NCBI GenBank assembly: GCA_035938395.1
Contig: DASZGY010000071.1
Location: 1-64,000, forward strand
Reading direction: 5' to 3'
From: JALZAA01 sp035938395
Lineage (GTDB): Bacteria > Actinomycetota > Acidimicrobiia > IMCC26256 > JACDBD01
DNA: 64,000 bases
Shown: positions 33,595-41,666 of the stretch, piece by piece
Layout of the letters: the number at the start of each line of letters is the position of its first letter
Position numbering within the stretch: the stretch's first letter is position 1
Position numbers and translations under genes: made by a program
Notes under the pieces: model-generated
The model's database searches: none
What the model was told of the DNA's origin: nothing
What the model saw: only the letters and a program-made list of their open reading frames with translations

Positions 33595-33609
33595 CCCGTG
33601 ATCCACGGG
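33595..33609. promoter_or_regulatory. Inverted repeat CCCGTG-ATC-CACGGG upstream of the sulfatase
   Basis: A 6-bp palindromic arm pair with a 3-bp spacer, 9 bp upstream of the sulfatase start and 44 bp from the divergent small gene. Part of it overlaps the sulfatase ribosome site, so it may be an operator or a translational hairpin. Confidence 0.35.
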
Positions 33610-33640
33610 CAGGCTAGGCCCGCGGCGACGAGATCGGTCA

Positions 33641-33646
33641 TACGCT
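33641..33646 (+). promoter_or_regulatory. -10 box (TACGCT) of the small acidic protein gene
   Basis: TACGCT matches TANNNT and ends 6 bases before the GTG start at 33653, consistent with a leaderless transcript. Confidence 0.5.
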
Positions 33647-33652
33647 GGGGGT

Positions 33653-33964
33653 GTGGATGACTCTCATCGGGACGACGCTGAAGACGTCGAAGGTGTCGAC
33701 GACGAAGTCGAAGGCACCGACGCGGACGGCCGACCGGTCGACCGCTTTCGACGTTCGGCCACGGGAGCTGTCGTCGCCGCCGGGCTCCTCGGTCTACGCG
33801 ACGCGCTCGAGGGTCGCCCCGAGAAAGAAGAAGTCACGATCGTCAACGAGGCGCCGGGCGCGCCGCCCCGCGACCTCGAAGTGGTGATCGACTTCGACCA
33901 TCCCGAGCGGTCGGTCGCGGTCGTCCGCCATCCGGACGACGAAGAAGGCGAGCCCGAGCGCTAG
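33653..33964 (+). CDS. Small acidic hypothetical protein
   Basis: A 103-residue protein. The first 30 residues are mostly Asp/Glu, followed by a short hydrophobic stretch (ATGAVVAAGLLGL), then IVNEAPGAPPRDLEVVIDFDHPERSVAVVR. I recall the middle DALEG...IVxEAPGxPP pattern from uncharacterised actinobacterial proteins. Function is unknown. The stop TAG lies in a CTAG shared with the convergent tetR-type gene. Confidence 0.7.
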   Translation: MDDSHRDDAEDVEGVDDEVEGTDADGRPVDRFRRSATGAVVAAGLLGLRDALEGRPEKEEVTIVNEAPGAPPRDLEVVIDFDHPERSVAVVRHPDDEEGEPER

Positions 33965-34605
33965 GCGTCGAGGCGCGCCGTCAGCAGGTCCAGGAAGGCG
34001 CGTCGCTCGGCCTTGAACGTGGGGTCGGTCGGGAGCTTGCCCGTGACGAGCCGGGTGATCTGCGGGAACGCGAACGGGAACATCACCAGCGCCAGCTCCG
34101 ACAGGACGAGTTGCTCGGCGTCGAGGTCGTCGGGAAGGTCGCCGCGGCGCTGCGCCTCGCGCACGTCGTCGCACCATGCCGTGAGCGAGTCCTGACGCAG
34201 GAGCTCCTGCTCGACCTGGCGACGGCGACCGCGCTCGAGCCCCTCCCACATCAGGAGCCGCACGTAGTCCATCGAGCCCTCGAGGCGATCCTGGAGATCG
34301 ACGATCCGCCCGGGCCCGGTGCGGTCCCGCTCACGCGCCGTCGGCGCCCGCTCGGCCAGCCGTTGGGCCAGGACGGCGCGGAAGAGGTCGTCCTTCGACC
34401 CGAAGTAGTAATAGAGCATCCGCTTGTTCGTGCCGGCCCGCTCCGCGATGGCGTCGACGCGGGCGCCGTCGATCCCCTTGGCCGAGAACTCCTGGAGCGC
34501 GGCGGCCAGGATCCGCTTGCGCGTCCCCTCCGGGTCCCGGAGGCGGGACCGCTCGGGCTCCTCGTCGCCTGCGTCCGGCTTCCTGCGTGCTGCGGTCTCG
34601 GGCAT
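33961..34605 (-). CDS. TetR-family transcriptional regulator
   Basis: A 214-residue repressor. The N-terminal helix-turn-helix (about 30-75) reads RKRILAAALQEFSAKGIDGARVDAIAERAGTNKRMLYYYFGSKDDLFRAVLAQRLAE, given here in family order with the diagnostic YYYFGSKDDLF. The C-terminal ligand domain is diverse. ATG 34605 is used; the longer frame upstream runs through the operator. It is divergent from a DHA2 efflux pump, with a 14-bp palindrome between them, the standard layout for a local repressor of the pump. Confidence 0.9.
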   Translation of the reverse strand: MPETAARRKPDAGDEEPERSRLRDPEGTRKRILAAALQEFSAKGIDGARVDAIAERAGTNKRMLYYYFGSKDDLFRAVLAQRLAERAPTARERDRTGPGRIVDLQDRLEGSMDYVRLLMWEGLERGRRRQVEQELLRQDSLTAWCDDVREAQRRGDLPDDLDAEQLVLSELALVMFPFAFPQITRLVTGKLPTDPTFKAERRAFLDLLTARLDA

Positions 34606-34646
34606 GTCCGGCTTTGCCTCGGCTCGGCTGGGCGGGTAAGGTGTAC

Positions 34647-34660
34647 TAACTAGATAGTTA
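34647..34660. promoter_or_regulatory. TetR operator candidate TAACTA-GA-TAGTTA
   Basis: A perfect inverted repeat in an AT-rich island (ACTAACTAGATAGTTAACAC) between the divergent tetR and efflux genes. The composition contrasts sharply with the roughly 70% GC surroundings. It lies 42 bp from the regulator start and 29 bp from the proposed pump start, so binding could block both promoters. Confidence 0.7.
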
Positions 34661-34689
34661 ACACTACCACCTCCCTCCCCGGAACGCAG

Positions 34690-36306
34690 CTGACCACCGT
34701 CGCCGAACGGCCTCCTCAGACACCCGAGCCCGGGCGCCCGGACGCGCCCGATGCCGGCCACGACCGCCGGTGGTGGGTCCTCGGCGTGCTCTCGCTCTGC
34801 GTCGTCGTGATCGGCGTCGACAACACGATCCTCAACGTCGCGCTCCCGTCGATCGTGCGTGCGCTCGACGCGTCCGGGTCACAGCTGCAGTGGATGGTCG
34901 ACGCGTACACGATCGTCTTCGCGTGCCTGCTCCTCACGGCGGGCTCGATCGGGGACCGGTACGGACGGCGCCGGACGCTGTTGTTCGGGCTGGCGTGGTT
35001 CGGCGTGTTCTCGGCGCTGGCGTCGACGGCGAGCTCACCGGGGATGCTCATCGCCGCCCGCGCCCTCATGGGTGTCGGCGGCGCGTTCATCTTCCCGACG
35101 ACCTTGTCGATCCTGACGAACACCTTCCGCGACCCCGCCGAGCGCGCCCGCGCTATCGGCGTGTGGGCGGGGGTGGCGGGTATCGGAATCGCCATCGGCC
35201 CCGTGGTCGGCGGATTGCTCGTCGAGCGGTTCGGCTGGGGCTCGGTGTTCCTCATCAACGTGCCGGTGTGCGCGACCACCTTCGTCCTGGCGCGGTGGCT
35301 GGTCCCCAACACGAGCGCGCGCGAGGAGAGCCCGCTCGATCCGATCGGCGCGGTCCTGTCGATCGCGGGGCTCGTTGCGCTGTTGTTCGCGATCATCGAG
35401 GTGCCGAATCACGGCTGGGTCGCACCGGACGTACTCGCAAGCTTCTTGATCGGGCTCGTGTTCATCGGTCTCTTCGCAGCGTGGGAGGCGCACACGCCGC
35501 GTCCGATGCTCGACGTGCGCTTCTTCCGCAACCCGCGGTTCTCGGCCGCGTCGGCGACCATCACGCTCGCGTACTTCGCGCTCTTCGCCTCCACGTTCCT
35601 GCTCACCCAGTACTTCCAGTTCGTCCTCGGCTACAGCGCGCTGAAGTCGGGACTCATGCTCACGCCGGTCGCGCTCGGGCTCATGGTCGGCTCCCCGGTC
35701 GCGCCCCGATTCGTCCACCGCCTGGGGACGAAGCGAGTCGTGGTGTTCGGCCTGCTGGTCGTCGCCGCCGCAATGGCGTGTTACGCCTCCGACACGATCA
35801 TGTCGTCGTTTGCACTCGGATTCGGAGTGCGGCTCGTGTACGGGATGGGCATGGGCCTGACGGTCGCGCCGGTCACGGAATCGATCATGGGCTCGCTCCC
35901 GACCACCCGGGCCGGCGTCGGGTCCGCCGTGAACGACACCACCCGCCAGACTGGCGGCGCGCTCGGGGTGGCCGTTCTCGGCAGCATCTTCGCCTCGCAG
36001 TACCACGCCACGTTCGATGCGGCACGGGGCCTGCCCACCGGCGTCGCGCACGCGGCGCGTGACTCGATCGGCACGTCGCTCCAGGTGGCGAAGCACCTCC
36101 CTGCGGGCTCCGCGGTGCGGCTCCGGGAGGTAGCCAGCGGAGCGTTCTTGTCGTCGATGCGGATCACGTACCTGTGCGCAGTCGCGGTCGTGCTCGGCGC
36201 GGCATTCGTCGCCGCCCGGTTCCTGCCTGCCCGGGCGGCCGAGCCGCCCGAGGAGCACGAGTTCGCCGAGGCGCTCGCTGTCGGTGCCGAGAATGCGGCC
36301 AACTGA
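34690..36306 (+). CDS. DHA2-family MFS drug efflux pump, probably starting at CTG
   Basis: About 538 residues with 14 predicted membrane helices, EmrB/QacA type. Motifs include VVVIGVDNTILNVALPSI in TM1, QWMVDAYTIVFACLLL, GSIGDRYGRRRTLL (motif A) and GVWAGVAGIGIAIGPVVGGLL (motif C). GTG 34786 would cut into TM1, because RRWWVLGVLSL lies upstream in frame. The only initiator-like codon that restores it is CTG 34690, giving MTTVAERPPQ with GGAA 5 bases upstream. A sequencing or real G-to-C change from GTG is possible. Likely controlled by the divergent TetR. Confidence 0.88.
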   Translation: MTTVAERPPQTPEPGRPDAPDAGHDRRWWVLGVLSLCVVVIGVDNTILNVALPSIVRALDASGSQLQWMVDAYTIVFACLLLTAGSIGDRYGRRRTLLFGLAWFGVFSALASTASSPGMLIAARALMGVGGAFIFPTTLSILTNTFRDPAERARAIGVWAGVAGIGIAIGPVVGGLLVERFGWGSVFLINVPVCATTFVLARWLVPNTSAREESPLDPIGAVLSIAGLVALLFAIIEVPNHGWVAPDVLASFLIGLVFIGLFAAWEAHTPRPMLDVRFFRNPRFSAASATITLAYFALFASTFLLTQYFQFVLGYSALKSGLMLTPVALGLMVGSPVAPRFVHRLGTKRVVVFGLLVVAAAMACYASDTIMSSFALGFGVRLVYGMGMGLTVAPVTESIMGSLPTTRAGVGSAVNDTTRQTGGALGVAVLGSIFASQYHATFDAARGLPTGVAHAARDSIGTSLQVAKHLPAGSAVRLREVASGAFLSSMRITYLCAVAVVLGAAFVAARFLPARAAEPPEEHEFAEALAVGAENAAN

Positions 36307-36323
36307 GGGCGCCCGGGAAATAC

Positions 36324-36336
36324 CTCTGCTACAGAG
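36324..36336. promoter_or_regulatory. Inverted repeat CTCTG-CTA-CAGAG by the marR promoter
   Basis: 5-bp arms directly upstream of the -10 box of the MarR-type gene. This is a reasonable autoregulatory operator for a dimeric winged-helix protein. Short, so only suggestive. Confidence 0.4.
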
Positions 36337-36337
36337 C

Positions 36338-36343
36338 TATAGT
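36338..36343 (+). promoter_or_regulatory. -10 box (TATAGT) of the MarR-exporter operon
   Basis: TATAGT is a near-consensus -10 element in an AT-rich patch, ending 6 bases before ATG 36350. Leaderless initiation is likely. Confidence 0.6.
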
Positions 36344-36349
36344 CGCTTC

Positions 36350-36832
36350 ATGCCCCGGACCGACGCCCCGCCCGCCGAGCCGCCGGCTGCGATCACCGAC
36401 GAGGCCGACCGCCTCGCCAAGGCCGTCAGCGACCTTCGGCGCGTCACCCGGCGCACGATCCGGAGCGACTGGCCGTACGCCCCGCTGTCGCCGTCGCAGG
36501 TCGAGCTGCTCCGAACGGTCGTGGACAACCCCGGCATCGGTGTCCGCGACGCGGCCGAGTACCTCCGCCTCGCGCCCAACACGGTGAGCACGCTCGTCGG
36601 CAGCCTCACCGACGCCGGCCTCCTCACCCGGACCCGCGACGAGCGCGACGGGCGCGCCGCCCGTCTCGAAGCGACGCCGGCCGCGTCGCGGCGGCGCGCC
36701 GCGTGGCGCGATCGCCGGGCGCACGTGATAGGGACCGCGCTCAACGACCTCGAACCCGTGGACCGCGAGGCGATCGACCGCGCCATCCCGGCGCTCGAGC
36801 GGTTGACCTGGCTGCTCGGGCACGAGGAGTGA
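36350..36832 (+). CDS. MarR-family transcriptional regulator
   Basis: A 160-residue winged-helix regulator: SPSQVELLRTVVDNPGIGVRDAAEYLRLAPNTVSTLVGSLTDAGLLTRTRDERDGRAA covers the recognition helix and wing, quoted by its order with key LAPNTVSTLV and RDERDGR. It heads an operon with an ABC exporter whose ATPase gene overlaps its stop (GTGA). It probably represses its own operon until a ligand, perhaps the exporter substrate, binds. Confidence 0.9.
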   Translation: MPRTDAPPAEPPAAITDEADRLAKAVSDLRRVTRRTIRSDWPYAPLSPSQVELLRTVVDNPGIGVRDAAEYLRLAPNTVSTLVGSLTDAGLLTRTRDERDGRAARLEATPAASRRRAAWRDRRAHVIGTALNDLEPVDREAIDRAIPALERLTWLLGHEE

Positions 36833-37641
36833 GCGCGGCCCCCGCATCCGGGCCGGCCATCGCGTGCACGGGCCTGCGCTACCGCTTCGGTGATCACGTG
36901 GCGGTCGACGGCGTCGACCTCGATGTCCGGACGGGCGAGATGTTCGGGCTGCTCGGTCCCAACGGTGCGGGCAAGACGACGACCATCCGCATCCTCACCA
37001 CGCTGCTGCCCGTCGTCGAGGGCGGAGCGCAGATCCTCGGTCTCGACGTGTCGCAGTCACCGATGCAGGCGCGCCGTCTCATCGGCTACGTACCGCAGCA
37101 GCTGTCGGCCGACGGCCAGTTGACCGGTCGCGAGAACGTCGCGATGTTCGCCCGGCTCTTCGACGTGCCACGGCGAGAGCGTGCCGACCGTGTCGCCGAG
37201 GTGCTCCATGTGATGAACCTCGACGACGCCGTCGACCGCCTCGCGTCGACCTTCTCCGGGGGCATGGTGCGCCGCCTCGAGCTCGCGCAGGCGTTGGTCA
37301 ACCGGCCCCGGGTGTTGATCCTCGACGAGCCGACGATCGGGCTCGACCCCGTCGGGCGCGACACGGTGTGGGAGCGCCTGCGTTTGCTCCAGGCGGACGG
37401 GATCACGGTTCTCCTCACAACGCACTACATGGAAGAAGCCGAAGAGCTCTGCGATCGGGTGGCGCTGATGCACCGCGGCCGCATTCGCGCCGTGGGCACG
37501 CCGACCGAGCTCGAAGCGCGCCTCGGGCCCGAGGCGACGCTCGAGGACGTGTTCCGCTTCTACGCCGGCGACTCGCTCGAGGAAGGAGGGGAGCTCCGTG
37601 ACGTTCGTAGCACGCGGCGCGTCGCACGCCGACTCGGCTGA
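36829..37641 (+). CDS. DrrA-like ABC exporter ATPase (second system)
   Basis: A 270-residue ATPase with Walker A GPNGAGKTTT, signature FSGGMVRRLELAQ, Walker B VLILDEPTIGLDP and TTHYMEEAE. It is shorter at the C terminus than the homolog at 20951 and ends LEDVFRFYAG plus a tail. The GTG start overlaps the MarR stop. The last 44 bases overlap the permease start, so that tail may be dispensable. Substrate unknown; regulation by the adjacent MarR protein suggests a toxic or signalling small molecule. Confidence 0.92.
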   Translation: MSAAPASGPAIACTGLRYRFGDHVAVDGVDLDVRTGEMFGLLGPNGAGKTTTIRILTTLLPVVEGGAQILGLDVSQSPMQARRLIGYVPQQLSADGQLTGRENVAMFARLFDVPRRERADRVAEVLHVMNLDDAVDRLASTFSGGMVRRLELAQALVNRPRVLILDEPTIGLDPVGRDTVWERLRLLQADGITVLLTTHYMEEAEELCDRVALMHRGRIRAVGTPTELEARLGPEATLEDVFRFYAGDSLEEGGELRDVRSTRRVARRLG

Positions 37642-38437
37642 CGCCGCCATCACCCTGCCGCCCAGCCCGCCCGCCTGGAAGTGGCTCGGCAGCCGCATCG
37701 CGACGTTCTGCCTCGTCGAGGTCCAGAAGATCCGCCACGACCGCACCGAGCTCCTCACCCGCGCGATCCAGCCCGCGCTGTGGCTGCTGATCTTCGGCGT
37801 GACGTTCGACCGCCTCCACGCCATCCCGACCGGGCACATCGACTACCTGGACTTCCTGACGCCCGGCATCCTCGCCCAATCCGGGATGTTCGTGGCCGTG
37901 TTCTACGGCATCCAGGTGATCTGGGAGCGCGACGCCGGCGTGCTCGCCAAGCTCCTCGTCACGCCGACGCCGCGAGCCGCGCTCGTGACGGGCAAGGCGT
38001 TCGCGGCGTCGATCCGCGCCTTCAGCCAGGTCATCGTGATCCTGGTCCTGGCGAGGATCCTCGGCGTCCACTTCACGGCCAACCCGCTCCTGCTTCTCGC
38101 GGCCGCCCTCGCGGTCGTGCTCGGGTCGGCCTTCTTCGCCACCCTGTCGCTGACGATCGCGGGGCTCGCGATGACGCGGGAGCGTCTCATGGGGATCGGG
38201 CAGGCGATCACGATGCCGTTGTTCTTCGCGTCCAACGCCCTCTACCCGGTCTCCCTCATGCCACCGTGGATCCGGGCGTTCAGCGTGATCAACCCGCTGA
38301 GCTACGAGGTGAACGCCCTGCGGCGCCTGCTGCTCGGCACGCCCGGCAACCTGCTCATCGACTTCGGCGTGCTGGTGTTCGCGCTCGTGCTCGGCGTGAC
38401 CGTGGCGGCTGCAATCCTGCCCCGCCTCGTGCGCTGA
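37598..38437 (+). CDS. DrrB-like ABC-2 permease (second system)
   Basis: A 279-residue six-helix ABC-2 permease: LWLLIFGVTFDRL, LDFLTPGILAQSGMFVAVFYG, the coupling segment ERDAGVLAKLLVTPTPRAALVTGKA, and FFASNALYPVSLMPPWIRAFSVINPLSYEVNALR in the last third. The start GTG 37598 lies inside the ATPase gene. Forms one exporter with it. Ends 8 bp from the convergent hydrolase gene. Confidence 0.92.
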   Translation: MTFVARGASHADSADAAITLPPSPPAWKWLGSRIATFCLVEVQKIRHDRTELLTRAIQPALWLLIFGVTFDRLHAIPTGHIDYLDFLTPGILAQSGMFVAVFYGIQVIWERDAGVLAKLLVTPTPRAALVTGKAFAASIRAFSQVIVILVLARILGVHFTANPLLLLAAALAVVLGSAFFATLSLTIAGLAMTRERLMGIGQAITMPLFFASNALYPVSLMPPWIRAFSVINPLSYEVNALRRLLLGTPGNLLIDFGVLVFALVLGVTVAAAILPRLVR

Positions 38438-38445
38438 CCCCGGCG

Positions 38446-39183
38446 CTATGTCGCGGACAGTGCCCGCAGGCCGAGCGCGCTCAGATGCTGCGCAAACAGC
38501 TCGGGGTCGTCGAACATCCAATCGTGATCGATGGGTCCGTACCCGGGCGGCCGCTTGGCGACGGTGAACGTCGCGTGGAGACGTCGGGCGAACTCCCGCC
38601 CGTCCTTGCGGGAGAGGATCGTGTCCCGCTCGGCCCACAGCACGTGGCACGGCAGGCCCAAGGCGGCGCAGATGTCGATCTCGGACAAGCGGTCGCTGCG
38701 GAACGCCCAGAGGGCCGCCGCCGCCAGCTGGAGCGGATGGGTCGCCCACGAGCGGGAGAACGACGACACCGCTGGAGCCGTCGCCATGCGAACGATTCCG
38801 AACGGGTGCACTGCCTCCCGGGCCAACGAGAGCCCGCGGTGCACGCCGAGCGTGTCGCTGAAGACGCACTCCACGATCCGCGCCGGCGACCGGCACACCA
38901 GCCCGAGCTCGAGCCCGCCGCCGAACGAGTGCCCGAGCAGGCTCACCTGCTCGACGCCGATCTCGCCGAGCGTGAGCTCGAGGCAGTCGAGCGCGTGATC
39001 GAACGTCCAGCGTTCCGGCAGTGCGAGCAGGTCGGGGATGACGACGCGCGCCCGGTCGGCGAGCAAGCGCGCCATCGGCAGGTACGTCGCCGGTTGCATG
39101 CCGTAACCGTGGAGCAGCACGATCGTCGGCCCGGCGCCGACCTCGACATAGTGCAGCGGGCGCGCGCTCCCGTCGGGGGTCAC
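38446..39183 (-). CDS. Alpha/beta hydrolase coupled to a P450
   Basis: A 245-residue hydrolase with TIVLLHGYGMQP (oxyanion loop), nucleophile LGHSFGG, acid region LWAERDTILS and a C-terminal His in PIDHDWMF. The triad looks complete. GTG 39183 overlaps the P450 stop by 4 bp (GTGA), so both are probably made together, perhaps acting in sequence on one ester or lactone substrate. The exact family is uncertain; it resembles meta-cleavage and haloperoxidase-like folds. Confidence 0.85.
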   Translation of the reverse strand: MTPDGSARPLHYVEVGAGPTIVLLHGYGMQPATYLPMARLLADRARVVIPDLLALPERWTFDHALDCLELTLGEIGVEQVSLLGHSFGGGLELGLVCRSPARIVECVFSDTLGVHRGLSLAREAVHPFGIVRMATAPAVSSFSRSWATHPLQLAAAALWAFRSDRLSEIDICAALGLPCHVLWAERDTILSRKDGREFARRLHATFTVAKRPPGYGPIDHDWMFDDPELFAQHLSALGLRALSAT

Positions 39184-40391
39184 GCCACGCCGGTGTCGAC
39201 CGGCAGGCTGCGGGGTCCGATCTCGAAGAACGTCGGCACGTTCTCGAACTCGTAACCCTCGGCGAGGCGCACGGAGCCGGGCGGGAACCGCTCGAGGAAC
39301 GTGGCGATCCCGATGCGGGCGACGATCCGGGCCATTGCCGCGCCGGGGCACACGTGAGGCCCGTAGCCGAACGTGAGGTGTTGGTCGGCGTTGGGGCGGT
39401 CGACCCGGAACTCGTCACCGTCCTCGAAGAGGAGCTCGTCGCGGTTGGCGGAACCGGTGCCGACGACAACGCGCTCGCCGGCGGCGATCGGCGAGTCGCC
39501 GATCGACGTGTCGTGCACGCATCCGCGGGCGAGGAAGAGCAGCGGCGGTGCGATCCGCAAGCTCTCTTCGACTGCGTTGGCGAGGGAGCCCTCCTCGACG
39601 CGGACGGTGTGCTCGAGCTCGGGCGTGACGAGCAGCTGATGGAGCAGGTTGCCGAGCAGCTGGCTCGTCGTCGTAAGCCCGCCGGTGATGAGGTTGCGGG
39701 TGAGCGCGCGCAGCTGATTGCGGGTGAGTCGCACGCCGTCGACCTCGAGCTGGACGAGCCGGGTGAGCACGTCGTCCGGAACAGCTTTGCCCCGGTCGAC
39801 CTCGCGCATCCGGTGGTCGACCTTCTCGTCGATGTATCCCGCGAACTCCGGGAACGCGCCGGCGAACCCTTCGCCGCGCTCGGTCCGGTTGGTTCGGGGG
39901 AACTCGCTCACCATGAGCTCGCCCGCCCAGGTCGCGATCGTGTCGGCGTCCTCGGCGGGGAACCCGAGGAGGTGCACGGTGACGCGATTGGGCAGCGGCA
40001 CCGAGTACGCCGGAACGAGATCGGCCCGGCCCGGCACCGTCACGCCGTCGAGCAATCCCTCGGCGGTGCCGCGAATGAACGGCTCGGCGGCGTGCACGAC
40101 CTTGGGCGTGAGCGCGGTGACCATCACCCGGCGAACGACGCTGTGCTGCGGGGGATCGAGCTCCCCGAGGATTCGGTCCTCGAGCGGGACTTCGACGCCC
40201 GGCGCCTTCATTCCCGACGCGTTCGAGAATGCCTCCGTGTCGCGCAACACCTCGCGGCACTCGGCGTGTCGGGTGACGTAGTGCATCCCGCCCGCGATCG
40301 GGGCGACCGGCCCCTCACGGCGCAGCTCCTTCAGGAGCGGCCACGCCCGCTGGGCCTGCCCCGGATCGAACGGATCGAACCCCCCCGGCAT
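39180..40391 (-). CDS. Cytochrome P450
   Basis: A 403-residue bacterial class I P450 monooxygenase. The heme loop FGYGPHVCPGA places the thiolate ligand at Cys348. The K-helix EESLR, the I-helix NLITGGLTTTSQ (oxygen-activation region with TT) and the meander NADQHLTFG all fit. It needs a ferredoxin and reductase, which are not in this window. The substrate is unknown. ATG 40391 gives a standard N terminus without a membrane anchor. Confidence 0.94.
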   Translation of the reverse strand: MPGGFDPFDPGQAQRAWPLLKELRREGPVAPIAGGMHYVTRHAECREVLRDTEAFSNASGMKAPGVEVPLEDRILGELDPPQHSVVRRVMVTALTPKVVHAAEPFIRGTAEGLLDGVTVPGRADLVPAYSVPLPNRVTVHLLGFPAEDADTIATWAGELMVSEFPRTNRTERGEGFAGAFPEFAGYIDEKVDHRMREVDRGKAVPDDVLTRLVQLEVDGVRLTRNQLRALTRNLITGGLTTTSQLLGNLLHQLLVTPELEHTVRVEEGSLANAVEESLRIAPPLLFLARGCVHDTSIGDSPIAAGERVVVGTGSANRDELLFEDGDEFRVDRPNADQHLTFGYGPHVCPGAAMARIVARIGIATFLERFPPGSVRLAEGYEFENVPTFFEIGPRSLPVDTGVA

Positions 40392-40418
40392 CGGTGGGGA
40401 GCGTACTGGCGACCCGGT

Positions 40419-41528
40419 CTAGGCAGGCGGTCCGGAGGCGAGCGTGACCTGGGCCGTGTGGCGGCCGCCGGAGTTGTCGGTCCAACCGACGTCGACCTTG
40501 TCGCGCGGGTGGTGCGGCGCGAGCGCCGAGGTGAGGTCCTCGATCGAGCTGACGCTCTTCCCGGCCAGCGAGGTGATGGTGTCGCCCTGCTGGAGGCCGG
40601 CGTTGTCCGCCGGTGAGCCGGACTGCACGCCGCCGACCATCGCGCCCGAACGCGTGCTCGAGCCGCCGCTCCGCGGCCCGCTCTGCGAGCCTGCAGTCCT
40701 GATCGACACACCGAGGAACGCGCGCGGGCCGACGTGGGTGTCGCCGCTGCCCTGGCCCGACTTGATCTGGTCGGCGACGGACATCGCCGTCTTGATCGGC
40801 ACCGCGTAGCCCTCACCGGAGCCCGAGCCGGTGCGCAGCCGGAACCCTCCGCCGGTGCTCGCCGCCGTGTTCATGCCGACCACGTTGCCCTGGGCGTCGA
40901 CGAGCGGGCCGCCGGAATCTCCCGGCTGGAGCGAGGCGTCGACCCGGATGAGGTTGCGCAATGTCTGGGAGCCGGAGCTGTCTGCGACTTGGATCGTCTC
41001 GCCGACCCCTCGCACGGCGCCCGTCGACGCGTCGGGCGTTCCGCCGCGGCCGCCCGCGTTGCCGAGCGCGACCACGGGCTCGCCGACGGACACGTTGCTA
41101 TCGGTGTGCACCGTGTCGAGGCCGGAGACGCCGTCGATCTTGAGAAGGGCCACATCCTCGGCGACGTTGTAGCCGAGCACGTTCGCCTGATAGCTCCGTC
41201 CGGCGCCACCGATCTGGACGCGCACGTTGCTCGAGTTCTCGATGACGTGGTTGTTGGTCAGGATCTCACCGGACGACCCGATGACAATGCCGGTACCGGC
41301 GGCCTGACCCTGACCGCCGGCCAGCGTCGTGTTGACGATGGCCACCGCCGGGTCGACCGAAGATTGGATGGAGCCGACGTTCACGCCACCACCCGAGCTC
41401 TGGGCGCCGGCTCCCGTCGCGGCGAAGCCGACCAGCCCGGCGCCGACGACGAAGGCCGCGAACGCGGCGAGAGGGCGTGACCATCGCGGCGAGCCGCTGT
41501 CTGAACGCGGGGACCGGAGACGCGTCAT
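40419..41528 (-). CDS. HtrA-like serine protease with PDZ domain
   Basis: A 369-residue exported or membrane-tethered protease. Signal/anchor at 20-42. The trypsin-like domain has the triad His94 (LTNNHVIE), Asp125 (EDVALLKI) and Ser205 (QPGDSGGPL). A PDZ domain follows (about 280-365: GVSIRTAG, GSPADNAGLQQGDTITSLAGK). Such proteins degrade misfolded envelope proteins. It starts at ATG 41528 with no obvious partner, 27 bp downstream of the P450 start region on the same strand. Confidence 0.93.
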   Translation of the reverse strand: MTRLRSPRSDSGSPRWSRPLAAFAAFVVGAGLVGFAATGAGAQSSGGGVNVGSIQSSVDPAVAIVNTTLAGGQGQAAGTGIVIGSSGEILTNNHVIENSSNVRVQIGGAGRSYQANVLGYNVAEDVALLKIDGVSGLDTVHTDSNVSVGEPVVALGNAGGRGGTPDASTGAVRGVGETIQVADSSGSQTLRNLIRVDASLQPGDSGGPLVDAQGNVVGMNTAASTGGGFRLRTGSGSGEGYAVPIKTAMSVADQIKSGQGSGDTHVGPRAFLGVSIRTAGSQSGPRSGGSSTRSGAMVGGVQSGSPADNAGLQQGDTITSLAGKSVSSIEDLTSALAPHHPRDKVDVGWTDNSGGRHTAQVTLASGPPA

Positions 41529-41666
41529 GCCGCCATTGTCGCAAGCGAACCTTTGAACCCGCTGTGGAATCGCTGAGCCGGTGCCGAGACTCGTGATCCG
41601 GGATCGCCGCCGGCGTGGAATACTCGAGCGTTCGCTCGATCCAAGGAACGGCAAGAGAGGGCAGGC

